Positions 31,468 to 32,470 of a DNA stretch of 32,470 bases are shown piece after piece (position 1 is the first letter of the stretch; each line of letters starts with the position of its first letter). The position numbers and the translations under genes are program-made. The DNA is from Chloroflexota bacterium. GTDB lineage: Bacteria > Chloroflexota > Dehalococcoidia > Lucifugimonadales > UBA3495. Below the pieces are notes generated by a model. It made no database searches. It saw only the letters and a list, made by a program, of their open reading frames with translations, and was not told the origin of the DNA. The stretch spans positions 1 to 32,470 of the forward strand of contig VXOG01000006.1 of the NCBI GenBank assembly GCA_009840165.1. Reading direction: 5' to 3'.

Positions 31468-31713
31468 ATGGCCATCTATCAGTTGGACTACATCCTCCAC
31501 GAACCTGAAGAGAGCGAAGGGCGGATGTATTTGGCCGAAGCGCCGGCCTTGCAGGGCTGCATGGCTTGGGGGGACACGCCGGAAGAGACCCTCCTCGAAC
31601 TTCTGGACGTGGCCCGCATGATTTTCGAGCTCCGCAAGGAGTGGGGAGAACCTATTCCGGAAGAACCGCTTGCGCCGGGCGCGCACCGGGGAAGCCTGAC
31701 CGTAGCCGTATGA
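31468..31713 (+). CDS. hicB: HicB-type antitoxin
   Basis: The 81-residue protein MAIYQLDYILHEPEESEGRMYLAEAPALQGCMAWGDTPEETLLELLDVARMIFELRKEWGEPIPEEP has the HicB fold: beta strands with AEAPALQGCMAWGDT and a helix EETLLELLDVA. HicB neutralises the HicA RNA-cleaving toxin. A GAGAGCGAG stretch precedes the ATG by about 4 bases. Its stop overlaps the hicA start (ATGA at 31710-31713), the usual hicBA arrangement. The downstream hicA is frameshifted, so this antitoxin may now lack a partner. No DNA-binding domain is seen in its short tail. Confidence 0.85.
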   Translation: MAIYQLDYILHEPEESEGRMYLAEAPALQGCMAWGDTPEETLLELLDVARMIFELRKEWGEPIPEEPLAPGAHRGSLTVAV

Positions 31714-31918
31714 CCTACGGGGAGCTGCGGCGCAAGCTGGAGAGCCTGGCTGCGTCTTTCAACGGCAAGGCCGAGACTCCCACGAAATTTGGGCGAACCC
31801 GGCAAACGGGCGTGTGACGCCTGTCCCCAGGCACGGAAACCGCGACCTGGCCGCCGGGACGATCCACCGCATCCGCAGAAACCTGGGCATCTCACGCTCA
31901 GAATTCGACCAGGCCTAG
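31710..31918 (+). pseudogene. hicA: hicA toxin gene with single-base frameshift
   Basis: From ATG 31710 the frame reads MTYGELRRKLESLAASF and stops after 35 codons at a TGA (31815-31817). In the -1 frame, the sequence continues as GCVFQRQGRDSHEIWANP, then GRVTPVPRHGNRDLAAGTIHRI and RRNLGISRSEFDQA before a TAG at 31916-31918. That is the complete HicA fold, including the catalytic-region His of DSHEIW. The join falls at GAGAGCCTGGCTGCG near 31738-31752, where one base appears to be missing. It is either a disabled toxin or a sequencing error; -1 ribosomal slippage is less likely. Confidence 0.85.
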
Positions 31919-32056
31919 TTATCCGGAGCCTGGCTCCCCGCAAGATACCTTGTCAAGTCCTTATCCTGAAACCCCGATTCCGAACCAATCCCCCGCTTGG
32001 CAACAGCGCCAGTAATTGCGGCGATTTCGCTACTCGACGGTTCGCAACAGGCGGCG

Positions 32057-32416
32057 CTACACCTGAGTCAGCAACGGGGTCAGCTTGGCCAGCAGAGCCT
32101 CCACGTCGTCAAGGCTTTCGGCCACCATATCGGGCTCCATGTCGTCCTCGTAAAAGTTCTCGTGGAGCGCGCTGGCGGAGTTGAAGAAACGACGGATGTC
32201 GGCGTCACCGGTTTCTGAGCGCAGCCTGTTAGCCGCCCTGTGGTGATGACGATGACGATGGTGTTCCCAGCCGCGTTGCTCGGCGATGGCCTTCAGCATC
32301 CGGACGGCGGCGCCCCATCCTTTCTCGGATGCCTGCGGCAAATCGCCAGCGGCCAATTCCGCTCGGGCCTGTACAAGAAGGCGTTCGCTCGCCTGCCGGT
32401 ATCGTTCGGTGGTCAC
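32057..32416 (-). CDS. HEPN/PaREP1-like small protein, possibly 5'-extended past window edge
   Basis: The 119-residue protein MTTERYRQASERLLVQARAELAAGDLPQASEKGWGAAVRMLKAIAEQRGWEHHRHRHHHRAANRL matches the helical HEPN/PaREP1 type seen with minimal nucleotidyltransferase partners. The tract GWEHHRHRHHHR holds the RxxxxH pattern typical of HEPN nucleases. The ATG/GTG start at 32416 is GTG, and the frame stays open upstream to the right edge (reading KALITPPCRNKRFLGQAQ), so the gene may begin outside the window. No stop or strong ribosome-binding site decides it. A partner nucleotidyltransferase gene would lie beyond the edge and is not seen. Confidence 0.7.
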   Translation of the reverse strand: MTTERYRQASERLLVQARAELAAGDLPQASEKGWGAAVRMLKAIAEQRGWEHHRHRHHHRAANRLRSETGDADIRRFFNSASALHENFYEDDMEPDMVAESLDDVEALLAKLTPLLTQV

Positions 32417-32470
32417 TTGAGCCTGTCCCAGAAAACGCTTGTTTCGACAGGGAGGAGTGATGAGTGCCTT

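Overview
The window is GC-rich bacterial chromosome, roughly 60-65% GC by eye, with dense short intergenic gaps holding many small palindromic repeats. The gene content (a quinol:electron-acceptor oxidoreductase 'alternative complex III' operon with a split ActB, ccm genes for cytochrome c maturation, a UGSC-family selenoprotein, many toxin-antitoxin genes) would fit an uncultured Chloroflexota such as a SAR202/Dehalococcoidia-type lineage. That placement is inference: there is no rRNA or other marker gene here.

Layout. 1-2.1 kb: recG, cut at the left edge. 2.2-3.6 kb (minus): a winged-helix response regulator with a degenerate receiver domain, then a Uma2-type nuclease with a coiled-coil tail. 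3.8-5.5 kb: two adjacent genes that correspond to the two halves of the mammalian D-glutamate cyclase (DUF1445 and DUF4392). 5.7-6.9 kb (minus): three tandem small cupin paralogues separated by repeat elements. 7.2-16.3 kb: the act operon, with a promoter-like site and leader hairpin, a small membrane protein, ActA (pentahaem), ActB1, ActB2, two NrfD-like membrane subunits, two ActD copies and ActE, ending in a terminator-like hairpin. 16.3-17.0 kb: an antitoxin/PIN-toxin pair whose toxin overlaps ccmH by ATGA. 17.0-22.1 kb: the cytochrome c maturation block ccmH, ccmF, a CcmI-like protein, two unknown membrane proteins and a CcmG/ResA-type thioredoxin. The act and ccm blocks plausibly work together: ccm genes mature the haem proteins that act needs.

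22.1-23.7 kb (minus): a complete type II restriction-modification pair that closely resembles EcoRV and M.EcoRV, including the catalytic residues and the DNA-recognition loop. 23.9-24.9 kb: a ROK sugar kinase. 25-26.2 kb (minus): two tiny membrane proteins and an SDR protein lacking the catalytic Ser and Tyr. 26.3-28.5 kb (minus): two Opp/Dpp-type ABC ATPases without permeases. 28.6-29.4 kb (minus): MazF toxin with an unusual overlapping partner. 29.6-31.3 kb (minus): one 573-codon gene with an in-frame TGA at codon 103, followed by a SECIS-like hairpin, encoding a UGSC-family selenoprotein. Simple ORF calling splits this gene in two. 31.5-31.9 kb: hicB and a frameshifted hicA. 32.1-32.4 kb (minus): a HEPN/PaREP1-like protein.

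The observations I rate highest are the selenoprotein with its hairpin, the EcoRV-like system, the split D-glutamate cyclase pair and the act operon with doubled ActD and NrfD-type subunits. No tRNA, rRNA, CRISPR array, transposase or prophage was seen.
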